Positions 1 through 9,576 are shown, counted from the first letter of the stretch. The stretch is DNA of 57,306 nt from Betaproteobacteria bacterium (GCA_016868035.1 VGID01000021.1:1-57306); one strand, 5' to 3'. Program-made: numbers and translations. The notes: generated by a model not told the origin, from the letters alone.

Positions 1-58
1 CCGCCTCGGCCTCCTTCAGGAAACCGATGATCTGCTCCTCCGTAAACCGCTTCTTCAT
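1..58 (-). CDS. IS3-family transposase OrfA, N-terminal fragment at window edge
   Basis: Only the first 19 codons are in the window. They read MKKRFTEEQIIGFLKEAEA, the characteristic opening of OrfA of IS3-type elements, a helix-turn-helix protein that binds the element ends. The ATG at 58 is preceded by a purine-rich GGGAGGTCGG, a good ribosome site. The rest of the element lies outside the window to the left. The sequence up to about 115 is probably the element's end, because a different transposon remnant starts at 121. Confidence 0.8.
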   Translation of the reverse strand, partial: MKKRFTEEQIIGFLKEAEA

Positions 59-120
59 GTCCGACCTCCCGTTGCATAATAGATCGGACTCTAATCTCAG
101 GTGCTACTAATTTCGGGGAT

Positions 121-627
121 CACGTCGGCACTTACCCGCGCGTAGACCCGCCGGGTACACGCGTCGCGCGCTGGTACTGCCCCCAGGCACACGGCACGTT
201 CAGTCTGCTCCCCGATCATCTGGCGGCGCGCTTTCCTGGCAGCTTGCACGAGATCGAGCGGGTGGTGGCGACGGTGGAGCAGGCGCGCAGTGTCGAGGCG
301 GCGGCCGATCGGCTGCGCGGGCCTGAGATCACGCTGCCGAGTGCCGTGCGCTGGGTGCGGCGACGCCTTGCGTGCGTGCGGCGGCTATTCACAACGGTCA
401 TCGGATTGCTGCCGGAGCGACTGCTCGGCTGCACGCCGACGATCGTGGCATTGCGTGAGCGTCTGGGCTGCCGCTCGGTGCTGGCGGCGCTACGGGCGCT
501 CGCCGCGCGCCATCTGCAGGCACTCGCCGCGCCGCTCGGATTCAGGCACCCCTCGCACGCCGGCGGTGAACGCAAAGCGCGCTTGCAACAATGCATGGGG
601 CCAGACCCACCGCGCACGCGGCGGTAG
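121..627 (+). pseudogene. Transposon-associated protein remnant (5' truncated)
   Basis: An open frame without its own start runs from about 121 to the TAG at 625-627. It begins GTYPRVDPPGTRVARWYC and continues through LPDHLAARFPG and a helical region to GGERKARLQQCMGPDPP. From memory this matches the small protein that precedes a DDE-type integrase in a family of proteobacterial insertion sequences; the family name is not certain. The next frame at 660 is the start of such an integrase, which supports the reading. The 5' end appears to have been cut off by the IS3-type element on its left. Confidence 0.55.
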
Positions 628-659
628 CGTGGCGTTTCCTCTCAAACGGAGACGTTTCC

Positions 660-857
660 ATGAACGAGCAAGATCGTCAGGCGCTGGCGCTGTTCCGCTA
701 CGGTCTGATCGCCGAGTTTGTGCAGTTGCCCGCCGGCAGCCGCGGGCTGTATGCGCGCCTGCGCGATAAAGCCAACGCCGACTATGTGATTCCTGGCAGC
801 ACCCGTACACGCATCGCGCCGGAGACGCTCCAGGTTCATGGCGGTGATTCCCTTTAG
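660..857 (+). pseudogene. DDE integrase/transposase, 5' fragment
   Basis: The frame opens with an ATG behind a GGAG ribosome site and reads MNEQDRQALALFRYGLIAEF, then LYARLRDKA and DYVIPGSTRTRIAPETL. This is the N-terminal helix-turn-helix part of an rve/Mu-type transposase of roughly 400-500 residues. Similarity stops near codon 59 (about 836) and the frame ends after seven unrelated codons. The catalytic DDE domain is missing, so the gene is dead. It follows the remnant at 121-627 in the order expected for one element. Confidence 0.6.
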
Positions 858-1134
858 GGGCTTTGCTGAACAGCTGAACACAACCGTCAGCGAAGACCAA
901 AGTTGGATCGCAATGTTTAGGGTAACGAACCATCTTATAGGTTTATAGGTACAGTAGGTACAGTAAGCAAACAATAGGCGCAAGGAGCACTTACGTCAGT
1001 CCGGATTCTCACAAGTGACGCACTCGTTAGTTGTGGCAAGTCGCGCTCAACGCCTGCAGCTTTTCAACAATTCTGGGCCGTGGTGAACTGGGGCAGCTCG
1101 ATCCGTAGAAAAACTGCGGCAGTAAAGTCGCCAC
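858..1134. other. Non-coding remnant DNA
   Basis: No credible gene is seen in this 277-base stretch between two broken genes. It is less GC-rich than its surroundings and contains a short direct repeat, GGTACAGTAGGTACAGTA, near 948-965. It is probably scar DNA left between successive insertions. Confidence 0.4.
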
Positions 1135-1395
1135 TTAATTAATGCGTATATTGACGTCCTTAATGACGCGCCCCCATTGCACTACTTGCGCCTCCACGAA
1201 CGACCTAAATGCAGCGGGTGTGCTTCCCGCGGCTTGCAACCCTTGTGCGCGAAACTTGGCCTTAACGTCGTCCGCCTGCAAGATGTTCCTGATCCTTTCA
1301 TTAAGCAGCTTGACGATAGCCGTGGGCGCGTATAGGAATTTCAAACTACCTTTTTCCCGATCCGCGACGGTATCGCCGTCCCGAGAGGCGGTCAA
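1135..1395 (-). pseudogene. TctC-type solute receptor, C-terminal fragment
   Basis: The last 65 or so codons resemble the C-terminus of tripartite tricarboxylate transporter receptors: a segment IVKLLNERIRNIL, then AAGSTPAAFRSFVEAQV and the terminal WGRVIKDVNIRIN. Complete proteins have about 320 residues with an N-terminal signal peptide; the first three quarters are missing and the frame runs into unrelated DNA upstream. The intact gene at 29390 shows the same C-terminal layout (FLKSELERWGTVVRAANVK), but the sequences differ enough to be paralogues rather than a recent duplication. Confidence 0.65.
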
Positions 1396-1539
1396 TCACG
1401 CGGTCTCTGGCAAAGATTCCCCGCTCTCGATGACGATTCGACCCCTGAATCGACCCGAGTTGCCTGACTTCGACGCACGCTGACCCCCGCCACAGGAGCG
1501 CAGGCCGTGCGGGATTGTCGGCCCCGTTGCAGAGCCGTT

Positions 1540-2280
1540 ATTGCCTTCGGGGATCGCGCCGCCTGACAAAGCTCCGGCCGCCGCGCCGGTGCGCGCGGCG
1601 GCGCCCTCGCCGGCAGACCCAGGTGGGTGAGGATCTTCACGATCACCGCCGGCTGCTCGATGGCGGCAGTGCAGATGGATGTTCAGGTTGACGGCCGAGC
1701 CGAATCTCTGGATGAGGGTGACCGCGCCGGTGTCGGCTGTGACGCGTTTGAGGCCTGCCTGCCTGAGCACAAACCCCGCGATGACGCGGTGGATGAGGCG
1801 CAGCACCGGCGTGAGCAGCTCGGGCCGTGCGGCAAAGAGGATGCGAAGCCCGATCGGAAACGACAGCACCCACTGCCTGACCGGCACCTGGAAAATCACC
1901 TCATCGACAAGGACCGCAGCGCTCTGGGCCATGCGCCGCGCGCCGCACGAGGGGCAAAACCCACGCCGCTTGCAGGAAAACGCCACCCGCTTCTCGTGTG
2001 CGCAGCCGGCACAGCGAACACGAAGAAATCCGTGCGCCAGAATCCCGCATTCGAGAAAGGCATCGAACTCCTCTTTGACGAAGCCGGGCAGGCCGGTGCC
2101 GGTCCGGGCTTGGACCTCGGCGAGGAACCTCTCGAGATGTTCCCGCACCAGACCATGCAGGACCGTCTCCTCTGGCCGCCGCCGCTCGTAGTGGACCGTG
2201 TGCGCCGGCGCGGCACGCAACACGGCTTTGCGCTCCAGTCCCATTCGGAGGCAAATGCGCGAACCACGTTCGCGGGGCAC
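1540..2280 (-). pseudogene. IS91-family transposase with internal deletion
   Basis: The N-terminal part is well preserved: LVREHLERFLAEVQ, then a zinc-ribbon with CAGC, FSCKRRGFCPSCGARRM, and continuing to QRFGSAVNLNIHLHC (residue 205, about 1666). IS91-type transposases should continue into the HUH/rolling-circle catalytic domain. Instead the DNA jumps directly to a frame-shifted C-terminal tail, IEQPAVIVKILTHLGLP ARAPPRAPAR. Most of the catalytic region is therefore deleted and the two ends are out of frame. The gene cannot work. The start could be the second methionine (MGLERKAVLR) rather than the first. Confidence 0.75.
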
Positions 2281-2425
2281 CCCGACCTGGCAGGTGCTGA
2301 AAAAAGCCCACCCCAGTCAACGACCGACGCGGCAAGGGCGTTGAACCAAAGATGTTCAGGCACGCAAGCAGCGATCGACGCATTCGATAGCCCGTCGAGC
2401 GTTCATCAAGCCAGGAACGTGCCCC

Positions 2426-3988
2426 CTACTCCCACTCAATCGTCGCCGGCGGCTTGCTCGAGATATCGTAGACCACGCGGTTCACGCCGCGCACTTCGTT
2501 GATGATCCGGTTGGCCGTCTTCGAGAGCAGGCTGTGCGGCAGCTCCGCCCAGTGCGCCGTCATGAAATCCAGCGTCTGCACCGCCCGCAGCGCGACCACG
2601 TATTCGTAGGTGCGCCCGTCGCCCATCACGCCGACCGATTTCACCGGCAGGAACACGGCGAACGCCTGGGCCGTCTTGTCGTACCAGCCGGCCTCGCGCA
2701 GCTCCTCGATGAAGATTGCGTCCGCACGACGCAGCAGATCCGCGTACTCCGCCTTCACCTCGCCGAGGATGCGCACGCCGAGCCCCGGCCCGGGGAACGG
2801 ATGCCGGAAGACGATCTCGCGCGGCAGCCCCAGCGCGAGCCCGAGCTCGCGCACCTCGTCCTTGAACAGCTCGCGCAACGGCTCCAGCAGCTTGAGATGC
2901 AGCGTGTCCGGAAGACCGCCCACGTTGTGATGCGACTTGATGGTATGCGCCTTCTTCGTCTTGGCGCCCGCGGACTCGATCACGTCCGGATAGATCGTGC
3001 CCTGCGCGAGCCACTTCACCTCCGGCAGCCGCGCCGCCTCGCGCTGGAAGACCTCGATGAATTCGCGCCCGATGATCCTGCGCTTCTCCTCGGGGTCCGT
3101 GACGCCCTTGAGATGCCCGAGGAACTGCTCGCGCGCGTCCACGTGGATCACCTTCGCCCCGAGGTTGCCCGCGAAGGTGCGCATCACCTGATCGGCCTCG
3201 TTCAGCCGCAGCAGCCCGTTGTCCACGAAGACGCAGGTGAGCTGCTTGCCGATCGCACGGTGGATGAGCGCGCCCGCCACCGAAGAGTCCACCCCGCCCG
3301 AGAGCCCCAGCACCACCTGCCCGGGCCCCACTTCCGAGCGGATGTTCCCGACCGCCTCCTCGAGGTAGGCGGGCATGTTCCAGTCTCCAGCAAGCCCGCA
3401 GATTCCGAGCACGAAGCGCTCGAGGATCGCTTTCCCCTGCAGCGTGTGAGTGACCTCGGGGTGGAACTGCACGCCGTAGAGCTTGCGCGCCTCGTCGGCC
3501 ATCGCCGCGATCGGGCACGCGGCATTGGCTGCGATCACCTTGAAGCCCGCCGGCAGCTCGTTCACCTTGTCGCCGTGGCTCATCCATACGTCGAGCAGCC
3601 CGTGCCCTTCCGCGTTGACGCGGTCCTGGATGTCCTTCAGCAGTGCGGAGTGGCCCCGCGCCCGGATTTCCGCATAGCCGAACTCGCGCACCTTGCCCAT
3701 TTCGACCTTGCCGCCGAGCTGGGCCGCCATGGTCTGCATGCCGTAGCAGATGCCGAGCACCGGCACGCCGAGCTCGAAGACGGCTTGCGGGGCGCGCGGC
3801 GCGCCGCCTTCCCAGGCCGAGGCGGGTCCGCCGGAGAGGATGATGCCGCGCGGGCCGAAAGTCCGGACGAAGTCCCCGCCCACGTCGTAGGGGTGGATCT
3901 CGCAATAGACGTGGGCTTCGCGCACGCGGCGCGCGATGAGCTGTGTGTACTGCGCGCCGAAGTCGAGGATGAGAACTTTCTGGTGCAT
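2426..3988 (-). CDS. guaA: GMP synthase (glutamine-hydrolysing)
   Basis: Cytosolic enzyme that aminates XMP to GMP using ATP and glutamine. The 520-residue length is usual. The class I glutaminase domain (about 1-195) shows the nucleophile Cys81 in GICYGMQ and the His176-Pro-Glu178 pair in QFHPEVTHT. The ATP-pyrophosphatase domain carries the P-loop LSGGVDSS at 229-236. The C-terminal dimerisation domain ends in the invariant KPPATIEWE. It follows guaB on the same strand with a 102-base gap that holds a facing heptamer repeat, so the two last steps of GMP synthesis are probably cotranscribed. No terminator is obvious after the gene, where transposon debris begins. Confidence 0.98.
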   Translation of the reverse strand: MHQKVLILDFGAQYTQLIARRVREAHVYCEIHPYDVGGDFVRTFGPRGIILSGGPASAWEGGAPRAPQAVFELGVPVLGICYGMQTMAAQLGGKVEMGKVREFGYAEIRARGHSALLKDIQDRVNAEGHGLLDVWMSHGDKVNELPAGFKVIAANAACPIAAMADEARKLYGVQFHPEVTHTLQGKAILERFVLGICGLAGDWNMPAYLEEAVGNIRSEVGPGQVVLGLSGGVDSSVAGALIHRAIGKQLTCVFVDNGLLRLNEADQVMRTFAGNLGAKVIHVDAREQFLGHLKGVTDPEEKRRIIGREFIEVFQREAARLPEVKWLAQGTIYPDVIESAGAKTKKAHTIKSHHNVGGLPDTLHLKLLEPLRELFKDEVRELGLALGLPREIVFRHPFPGPGLGVRILGEVKAEYADLLRRADAIFIEELREAGWYDKTAQAFAVFLPVKSVGVMGDGRTYEYVVALRAVQTLDFMTAHWAELPHSLLSKTANRIINEVRGVNRVVYDISSKPPATIEWE

Positions 3989-3994
3989 TCGCAG

Positions 3995-4095
3995 GTGAAC
4001 AGTGAAAAGTGAACGGTGAATGGGGTCTGCAACGCAGGTTGGGCTCTTATTGTCCTCGCTGTTTACCGTTTACCGTTCACCGTTAACCGTTCACT
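3995..4095. repeat. Heptamer repeat with two facing arms, guaB-guaA gap
   Basis: Left arm: four 7-nt units at 3995-4022 (GTGAACA, GTGAAAA, GTGAACG, GTGAATG). Right arm: five units at 4061-4095 (GTTTACC twice, GTTCACC, GTTAACC, GTTCACT). The arms are reverse-complementary in phase (GTGAACG against CGTTCAC), so transcript or single-stranded DNA could fold into a long imperfect hairpin. The right arm includes the guaB stop codon. Confidence 0.9.
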
Positions 4096-5554
4096 CCACG
4101 CGGTAATTCGGTGCCTCCTTCACGATCTGCACGTCGTGCACGTGCGACTCGCGCACGCCGGCGAGGGTGATTTCCACAAATTCCGCCTTGCGCCGCACCT
4201 CTTCGATGCTGCCGCAGCCGAGGTAACCCATGCTCGCCCGCAGCCCGCCCATCAGCTGCTGGACGAGCGGCATCAGCTGCCCCTTGTACGGCACCCGGCC
4301 TTCGACGCCTTCGGGCACCATCTTCTCGACGTCGAGATCCACGTCCTGGAAGTAGCGGTCCGCGGCGCCTTGCTGCATGGCCCCGAGCGAGCCCATGCCG
4401 CGATAAGTCTTGTACGAGCGGCCCTGGAAGAGCTCGATCTCCCCGGGGGACTCCTCGGTGCCCGCGAACAGGCCGCCGATCATCACCGCGTGCGCTCCCG
4501 CGGCGATGGCCTTGGCGATGTCTCCCGAATAACGGATGCCGCCGTCGGCGATGAGAGGCACGTCGCTCTTGACGAGCCCCCTCGCCACGTCCGCGATCGC
4601 GCTGATCTGGGGCACGCCCACGCCCGCGACGACGCGCGTGGTGCAGATCGAGCCCGGCCCGATGCCGACCTTGACGCCATCGGCGCCGTGATCCACGAGC
4701 GCCTTGGCCGCGGCGGCCGTCGCGATGTTGCCGCCGAGCACCTGCGTCCTGGGAAAATTCCGCTTCACCCATTTCACCCGGTTGAGCACGTTGCGCGAAT
4801 GCCCGTGCGCCGTATCCACGACGATCACGTCGGCGCCCGCCTCGATCAGCGCTTCCGCGCGCTCTTCGGTTCCTTCCCCCACCCCGATCGCCGCGCCCAC
4901 CCGCAGGCGGCCGAGACGGTCCTTGCACGCGTGCGGGTGCTCGGTGGATTTCAGAATGTCCTTCACCGTGACGAGTCCTCTTAGCTCGAAGCTCTTGTTC
5001 ACGACGAGCACCCGCTCGAGGCGGTGCTTGTGCATCAGCGCCATCGCTTCCTCTCGGCTGGCACCCTCGCGCACGGTGACCAGCCGCTCGCGCGGGGTCA
5101 TGATGTTCTTGATCGGCTGGTCGAGCTTGGTCTCGAAGCGCAGGTCGCGGTTGGTGATGATGCCCACCACGCGTCCCGCGGCGTTGATTACCGGCAGCCC
5201 GGAGATGCGGTGCTGGCGCGTGAGCTGCAGCACGTCCCGCACCTTCAGGTCGGGCGTGACAGTGATCGGGTCCTTCACGATCCCGCTCTCGAATCGCTTC
5301 ACCCGGGTCACTTCGGCCGCCTGCGCCTTGGGCGACATGTTCTTGTGCACGATGCCGATGCCGCCCTCCTGGGCGATCGCGATCGCGAGCCGCGCCTCGG
5401 TGACGGTGTCCATCGCCGCCGAGACCACCGGTATGTTCATGGTGATGCCGCGGGTGAGCTTGCTCTTGAGACTGACTTCGCGTGGGAGGACGGTGGAAAG
5501 GGCGGGAATCAGCGAGACGTCGTCGAACGTCAGGGCTTTTTGCACCACACGCAT
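4091..5554 (-). CDS. guaB: Inosine-5'-monophosphate dehydrogenase
   Basis: Oxidises IMP to XMP with NAD+, the first committed step to guanine nucleotides. The product has 487 residues, the normal size. The TIM barrel is interrupted by two CBS domains (about 94-205) with repeats of the type [19 protein letters not shown]. The catalytic loop [13 protein letters not shown] places the active cysteine at 304, and the flap region reads [11 protein letters not shown] chose the ATG at 5554 ([15 protein letters not shown]) because the longer frame upstream has no family similarity and would cover the promoter at 5580-5608. guaA follows downstream on the same strand. Confidence 0.98.
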   Translation of the reverse strand: MRVVQKALTFDDVSLIPALSTVLPREVSLKSKLTRGITMNIPVVSAAMDTVTEARLAIAIAQEGGIGIVHKNMSPKAQAAEVTRVKRFESGIVKDPITVTPDLKVRDVLQLTRQHRISGLPVINAAGRVVGIITNRDLRFETKLDQPIKNIMTPRERLVTVREGASREEAMALMHKHRLERVLVVNKSFELRGLVTVKDILKSTEHPHACKDRLGRLRVGAAIGVGEGTEERAEALIEAGADVIVVDTAHGHSRNVLNRVKWVKRNFPRTQVLGGNIATAAAAKALVDHGADGVKVGIGPGSICTTRVVAGVGVPQISAIADVARGLVKSDVPLIADGGIRYSGDIAKAIAAGAHAVMIGGLFAGTEESPGEIELFQGRSYKTYRGMGSLGAMQQGAADRYFQDVDLDVEKMVPEGVEGRVPYKGQLMPLVQQLMGGLRASMGYLGCGSIEEVRRKAEFVEITLAGVRESHVHDVQIVKEAPNYRVE

Positions 5555-5579
5555 GTTTTTGCCCCTACGCAAAACGCGT

Positions 5580-5608
5580 ATTATACGCACCGCTCCGGTA
5601 AACGGCAA
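5580..5608 (-). promoter_or_regulatory. Sigma-70 promoter of guaBA
   Basis: On the minus strand a perfect TATAAT (5580-5585) lies 17 bases after TTGCCG (5603-5608), which matches TTGACA at four of six positions. The -10 box is 25 bases from the guaB start codon, so the leader would be short. Confidence 0.75.
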
Positions 5609-5709
5609 AGCGAATCGTGCGTTAATACGTTGACGGAAAGGAACAAATTGGCTATGTTGGCCGCAAGCTGGGCGCACTCGGGCGCCGGAAGCGAAAACAT
5701 GGAGCCGTC

Positions 5710-6162
5710 GTGAAAACGATCATCGCAGCGATCCTGATGCTGGCCTCGGCGGCCGCCTACGGCCAGTTGCTGAAATGCGTGAGCAAGGACGGCCGGGTCG
5801 AGTACGCCGCGCGCTGCCCGGATGGGACGACCGAGCACAAGACGACGATCTTCAGCAAGGGGGCCACATCCGCCCCGACCACCGCGCCGCAGAGCAAGTC
5901 CCTTGCCGAGCAGGATGCCGCATTCAGAAAACGGGCGATGGAGCAGCAGGAAGCGCAGCAGAAAGCCGACAAGAAAATGGCCGAGGCCGATAGCAGGCGC
6001 GAGGCCTGCTCCAACGCCCAGGCGTACCTGAAGACCCTGCGCGAAGGCATGCGCGTCACGCGCACCGATCCCAAGACCGGAGAGCGCGTCTACCTGGACG
6101 ACGCCGAGTACGCCGGCGAGATCGCCCGCGCGCAGCGCGTCGCCGACCAGAACTGCCGCTAG
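5710..6162 (+). CDS. Secreted DUF4124-type protein
   Basis: A 150-residue protein with a cleavable signal peptide ([18 protein letters not shown]) followed by a short DUF4124-like segment, [18 protein letters not shown], which has two cysteines that could form a disulfide in the periplasm. The remainder is charged and helical (about residues 70-100 are a likely coiled coil rich in Q, E and K). It starts with GTG behind GGAG and is transcribed away from guaB. Such proteins are common in betaproteobacteria; their function is unknown. Confidence 0.8.
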   Translation: MKTIIAAILMLASAAAYGQLLKCVSKDGRVEYAARCPDGTTEHKTTIFSKGATSAPTTAPQSKSLAEQDAAFRKRAMEQQEAQQKADKKMAEADSRREACSNAQAYLKTLREGMRVTRTDPKTGERVYLDDAEYAGEIARAQRVADQNCR

Positions 6163-6172
6163 GCGCCCGGCC

Positions 6173-6481
6173 TCAGGCGCGGCGCCTTTGCGTTCCCGCG
6201 CGGCGCGTCCGCGCGCGCCGCGCTTCCTTGGGGTTTGCGATCAGCGGGCGGTAGATCTCGACCCGGTCTCCGTCGCACAACCGCGTTTCCATCCGGACCG
6301 GCTTGCCGAAGATGCCAACGCGCGCGTGCGCGGGGTCGATGTCCGGGTAGCGGCGCACGATCCCCGATCGCGCAATCGCCTCTTCGACGGTCGATCCCTC
6401 TTCCACTTCCAGCTCGAGCAGGACCTGCTCCGCGGGAAGCGCGTAGACGACCTCGACGCGTATTCGGCGTGGCCCGGTCAC
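6173..6481 (-). CDS. ratB: RnfH/RatB-family ubiquitin-like protein
   Basis: A 102-residue protein with the RnfH/RatB beta-grasp pattern: VEVVYALPAEQVLLELEVEEG at the start, then AIARSGI, a mid-region VGIFGKPV and the hallmark DGDRVEIYRPLIANPKEARR. In Enterobacteria the gene pairs with ratA, as it does here, 21 bases downstream on the same strand. Its biochemical role is not settled; RnfH homologues lie in rnf operons in other bacteria. The GTG at 6481 is the most likely start because the next upstream option adds only two residues. The C-terminus is unusually Arg-rich. Confidence 0.85.
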   Translation of the reverse strand: MTGPRRIRVEVVYALPAEQVLLELEVEEGSTVEEAIARSGIVRRYPDIDPAHARVGIFGKPVRMETRLCDGDRVEIYRPLIANPKEARRARTRRAGTQRRRA

Positions 6482-6502
6482 GGGTCACCGGCCACCGTCA
6501 TG

Positions 6503-6934
6503 TCAGCCATAGACCTGTTCGGCGCGCCGCACAAAAGCATCCACCAGCGTGTTGGCGATGTGGCTGAATACCGGGCCGACCAGCTTCTCGAGCAGCCTGC
6601 TCGCGAATTCGTAGTGCAGGCTGAACTCGATCCGGCAGCCGCTCTCGCCGAGCTCGATGAAGCGCCAGTCTCCGTCGAGGCGGCGAAACGGGCCCTCGAT
6701 CAGCCGGATCTTCATCTCCTCGGGCTCGCGCTTGGCATTTTCCGTCGTGAACCCGTGCTTGATGCCATGGTAGTCGATCAGTATCGTGGCGCGCGTCGTG
6801 TGCGCATCCCGGTGGATCACGGTCGCGCCACCGCACCACGGCAGGAAACGCGGGTAATCTTCGACCCGGTCGACGAGCGCGTACATCTGCGCGGGGGAAT
6901 ACCCGACCAGCACGGAGCGTTTTATTTCAACCAT
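6503..6934 (-). CDS. ratA: RatA/COQ10-like START-domain protein
   Basis: A 143-residue single-domain START/polyketide-cyclase fold protein. The opening ([20 protein letters not shown], then [11 protein letters not shown]) and the end ([20 protein letters not shown]) are typical of the RatA/YfjG and COQ10 family. Homologues bind ubiquinone or related lipids; E. coli RatA was also described as inhibiting 70S assembly, and the two roles have not been reconciled. It is divergent from smpB with 76 bases between starts, the common ratA-smpB layout of proteobacteria. Confidence 0.92.
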   Translation of the reverse strand: MVEIKRSVLVGYSPAQMYALVDRVEDYPRFLPWCGGATVIHRDAHTTRATILIDYHGIKHGFTTENAKREPEEMKIRLIEGPFRRLDGDWRFIELGESGCRIEFSLHYEFASRLLEKLVGPVFSHIANTLVDAFVRRAEQVYG

Positions 6935-7010
6935 CCAACCCGCACTTTACCCGATTGGCGCGCCCGGCGCCGTGCGTGCCGCTGGTAGAATACGCTCGCA
7001 GCGCCCCGCC

Positions 7011-7457
7011 ATGAGCATCGTCCAGAACAAGAAGGCCTTCCACGACTATTTTGTCGAACAGCGCTTCGAGGCCGGGATCGCGCTCGAGGGTTGGGAGGTC
7101 AAGGCGATACGCGCCGGACGCGCGCAACTGAAGGAATCGTACGTGATCGTCCACGACGGCGAGCTCTTTCTCGTGGGCTGTCACGTCAGTCCCCTGCCCG
7201 CCGCCTCGACGCACTACACGCCGGATCCCACCCGGACCCGAAAACTGCTGCTGCACGCCGAGGAGATCAACCGCCTGATCGGAGCCGTGCAGCGCGCCGG
7301 CTACACGCTGCTGGCGCTCGACATGCACTACAAGGCCGGGCGCATCAAGCTGGAGATCGGGCTCGCCAAAGGCAAGAAAGCCCACGACAAGCGCGAGACG
7401 ATCAAAGACCGCCAGTGGCAGCGGGAACAGCAAAGGCTGCTCCGCCACAAGCGGTGA
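7011..7457 (+). CDS. smpB: SsrA-binding protein SmpB
   Basis: RNA-binding partner of tmRNA in rescue of stalled ribosomes. The 148-residue protein has the family landmarks: [20 protein letters not shown] near the N-terminus, [19 protein letters not shown], and the basic C-terminal tail [20 protein letters not shown] that enters the decoding centre. The start at 7011 removes 13 upstream codons that have no family match. No tmRNA gene is seen in the window. Confidence 0.98.
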   Translation: MSIVQNKKAFHDYFVEQRFEAGIALEGWEVKAIRAGRAQLKESYVIVHDGELFLVGCHVSPLPAASTHYTPDPTRTRKLLLHAEEINRLIGAVQRAGYTLLALDMHYKAGRIKLEIGLAKGKKAHDKRETIKDRQWQREQQRLLRHKR

Positions 7458-7566
7458 TGCGCGCCCGCCGCGCGAAAATCGCGGCTTCCTTCCCGGCCGG
7501 AACCAACCGACCCACCGCATCTCTAAGATGCAGGTCAACACATTCCACGACCGCGTTCGTTCTCAC

Positions 7567-8484
7567 ATGCCTCGCGCCCGGATCACCCTTGGAACCTGGA
7601 TTGCAACGCTGCTCCTTCCGCTTCTCGCGGCGTGCGCGACCGTGCCGGCCGACCCCAAGCTTCCGCCGCCGGGATACGCGCCCTCGCGCATCACGCACGC
7701 GGAACGCCCGGTCGTGGGACTGGTGCTCGGCAGCGGCGCCGCGCGCGGGTTCGCCCACATCGGCGTCATCCAGGCGCTGGAAGCGAACGGCATCGTTCCC
7801 GACGTGATCGTCGGCGCGAGCTCCGGAAGCCTGGTCGGCGCGCTGTATGCGGGCGGATACGATGGCCGGGCACTCGAGAAAATCGCGCTCGAGATGGACG
7901 ATAGCGACGTGCGTGACTTCATCTTTCCGGACCGCGGCTTTGTGCGCGGCCGCGCCATCCAGGACTTCGTCAACCGCCAACTCGGAAACCGCTCGATCGA
8001 GGAACTGAAGAAGCCGTTCGCGGCGGTCGCGACCGATCTGCAGGAAGGCCGCACCGTCGTCTTCAACCGGGGCAATGCGGGCATCGCGGTGCGCGCCTCC
8101 AGCAGCATCCCCGGCTTGTTCCAGCCGGCGCGGATCGGAGGGCGCGACTACGTGGACGGCGGGCTGATGAGCCCGGTGCCGATCAGAACGGCGCGCAGCC
8201 TCGGCGCCGAGGTCGTCATCGCGGTGGACGTTTCGCGCAAGCCGGACAATACGTCCGTCATCGACAACATCATCGGCATACTCGACCAGACCATCGCGAT
8301 CGTGGGCCGGGTGCTCGCGGCGAGCGAAGTATCCGACGCCGATGTGCTGATCCAGCCCGATCTCGGCGAGACCGCGCGTTTCGATTTCGAGCACGTGACC
8401 CAGGTGATCAAGCAGGGGCGCACGGCGGGAGAGGATGCCATGCCCGGGATCCTCGACGCGATCCGCTCGAAGCTCAAGCCTTGA
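7567..8484 (+). CDS. Patatin-like phospholipase lipoprotein
   Basis: Predicted outer-membrane or periplasmic serine hydrolase acting on lipids. From the ATG at 7567 there is a lipoprotein signal peptide with lipobox LAAC (lipid attachment at Cys23). The patatin domain shows an oxyanion-hole segment GLVLGSGAARGFAHIG, the nucleophile Ser85 in GASSG and the catalytic Asp197 in DGG. The frame is open to an ATG at 7528, but starting there would place a charged stretch before the signal peptide. With 305 residues it is a compact member of the family (RssA/YchK-like). Substrate unknown. Confidence 0.88.
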   Translation: MPRARITLGTWIATLLLPLLAACATVPADPKLPPPGYAPSRITHAERPVVGLVLGSGAARGFAHIGVIQALEANGIVPDVIVGASSGSLVGALYAGGYDGRALEKIALEMDDSDVRDFIFPDRGFVRGRAIQDFVNRQLGNRSIEELKKPFAAVATDLQEGRTVVFNRGNAGIAVRASSSIPGLFQPARIGGRDYVDGGLMSPVPIRTARSLGAEVVIAVDVSRKPDNTSVIDNIIGILDQTIAIVGRVLAASEVSDADVLIQPDLGETARFDFEHVTQVIKQGRTAGEDAMPGILDAIRSKLKP

Positions 8485-8572
8485 GCGGGGAGCCAGCACG
8501 GTGCCGGAGATTCCGGGAAGAATCTGCCCGATGCCCGGAAGCCGTCACGCGGCCTGCTGACGCTGCGAATGT

Positions 8573-8648
8573 TGGGGTGGCTGATGGGACTCGAACCCAC
8601 AACACCCGGAATCACAATCCGGTACTCTACCCTTGAGCTACAGCCACC
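8573..8648 (-). tRNA. tRNA-His (GTG)
   Basis: A 76-nt cloverleaf. The acceptor GTGGCTG pairs with CAGCCAC, with the additional G at position -1 (8648) opposite C73 that identifies histidine tRNAs. The anticodon loop TTGTGAT sits between CCGGA and TCCGG, the T loop is TTCGAGT, and CCA is encoded (8573-8575 on the complement). Confidence 0.97.
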
Positions 8649-8662
8649 GTCTGAAACAGCAA

Positions 8663-8736
8663 TTCTGAGCGTTGAGTTTTGAGTGTTCAGTAACCGTGGG
8701 CACCAAGGGAGGTCTCACTCAACATTCAACACTCGC
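8663..8736. repeat. Heptamer repeat with two facing arms, between two tRNA genes
   Basis: Left arm 8663-8690: TTCTGAG, CGTTGAG, TTTTGAG, TGTTCAG. Right arm 8716-8736: CACTCAA, CATTCAA, CACTCGC. TTGAGTG in the left arm and CACTCAA in the right arm are exact reverse complements. It lies between tRNA-Arg and tRNA-His, which are on the same strand. Confidence 0.85.
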
Positions 8737-8751
8737 CCGGAAGGATAAGCG

Positions 8752-8828
8752 TGGCACGCCCGGCGGGACTCGAACCCACAACCCCCGGCTTAGAAGGCCG
8801 GTGCTCTCTCCGCTTGAGCTACGGGCGC
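8752..8828 (-). tRNA. tRNA-Arg (TCT)
   Basis: A 77-nt cloverleaf. The acceptor GCGCCCG pairs with CGGGCGT (one G-U pair at the end), the D-arm begins AGCTC, the anticodon stem-loop is CCGGC-CTTCTAA-GCCGG with anticodon TCT, the T-arm has TTCGAGT, and CCA is encoded. It reads AGA codons, which should be rare in this GC-rich genome. Confidence 0.97.
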
Positions 8829-9045
8829 ATCATCAAAGCACGTGACGCAACGCCACGCCCGGCAAAGAGGGCCGAAAAACACCGCGCGCGCAGCCGAGCC
8901 GGCCCGCACCCTGGAAGGCGCGTAATATACTCTTCCCCCGCCCGGAGGGCAACGAAGAATCCGACTCTCCCGGCGGCCGGTTGTCAACTTGCGTGGCCGT
9001 TCAATTTCTGATATTAAACCGCTTCTTTTGAATGGTATAGGGCTC

Positions 9046-9468
9046 ATGCCTACCGAATTGCACAAGCCTTTTCCCCCCTACAAACCGAAGGGGAAAGAGG
9101 AATACATGAACCCGCGCCAGCTTGCTCATTTCCGCAAGATGCTGGAGGAAACGAAGCGCGAGCTGTCGCAGGACATCGAGCGCACCGTGCACACCATGCA
9201 GGACGAGGCGACGCTGTTCGCCGATCCCAACGACCGGGCGAGCCAGGAATCGGACATGTCGCTGGAGTTGAGGAACCGCGATCGTGAGCGCAAGCTCATC
9301 AAGAAGATCGACGAGACCATCGCGCTCATCGACACGGGCGAATACGGGTACTGCGAGAGCTGCGGCGTGGAGATCGGCCTGAAGCGTCTCGAGGCGCGCC
9401 CCACGGCGACGCTGTGCATCGACTGCAAGACGCTCGACGAGCTGCGCGAGCGGCAGGTGGCGAAATAG
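9046..9468 (+). CDS. dksA: RNA polymerase-binding transcription factor DksA
   Basis: Binds the secondary channel of RNA polymerase and acts with ppGpp in the stringent response. From 9046 the protein has 140 residues: a long coiled coil with the functional acidic tip DxxDxA at 60-65 (DPNDRA) and a four-cysteine zinc finger (Cys103, 106, 124, 127; CESCGVEIG and LCIDCK). The frame is open 19 codons upstream, but the ATG at 9046 with AGGG in front is better placed. It converges on pnp, with one symmetric terminator between them. Confidence 0.96.
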   Translation: MPTELHKPFPPYKPKGKEEYMNPRQLAHFRKMLEETKRELSQDIERTVHTMQDEATLFADPNDRASQESDMSLELRNRDRERKLIKKIDETIALIDTGEYGYCESCGVEIGLKRLEARPTATLCIDCKTLDELRERQVAK

Positions 9469-9531
9469 CATACGGGATCCGGATCAGACAACGCGAACAT
9501 CACGGCGCCGGGGATCCGGCGCCGGACGAAA

Positions 9532-9558
9532 AAAAGGGGCGGTGGAACCGCCCCTTTT
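9532..9558. terminator. Bidirectional intrinsic terminator (dksA / pnp)
   Basis: An 11-bp perfect stem, AAAAGGGGCGG and CCGCCCCTTTT, around a TGGAA loop. The A/T ends supply a T-tract on both strands, so it can stop dksA on the plus strand and pnp on the minus strand. Confidence 0.92.
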
Positions 9559-9576
9559 CGCTGGACCGCCCGCTCG

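Noticed and set aside
2534-4012. Long open frame (492 codons) on the plus strand opposite guaA
   Set aside because: It is a GC-rich antisense shadow: rich in Arg, His and Leu, with no domain, and it covers the complete guaA gene.
7467-7485. Hairpin after smpB as terminator
   Set aside because: The stem is only six bp with a seven-base loop and no T-tract; not strong enough to list.
8751-9065. Open frames across the tRNA-Arg gene
   Set aside because: They are read through a clear tRNA and its flanks.
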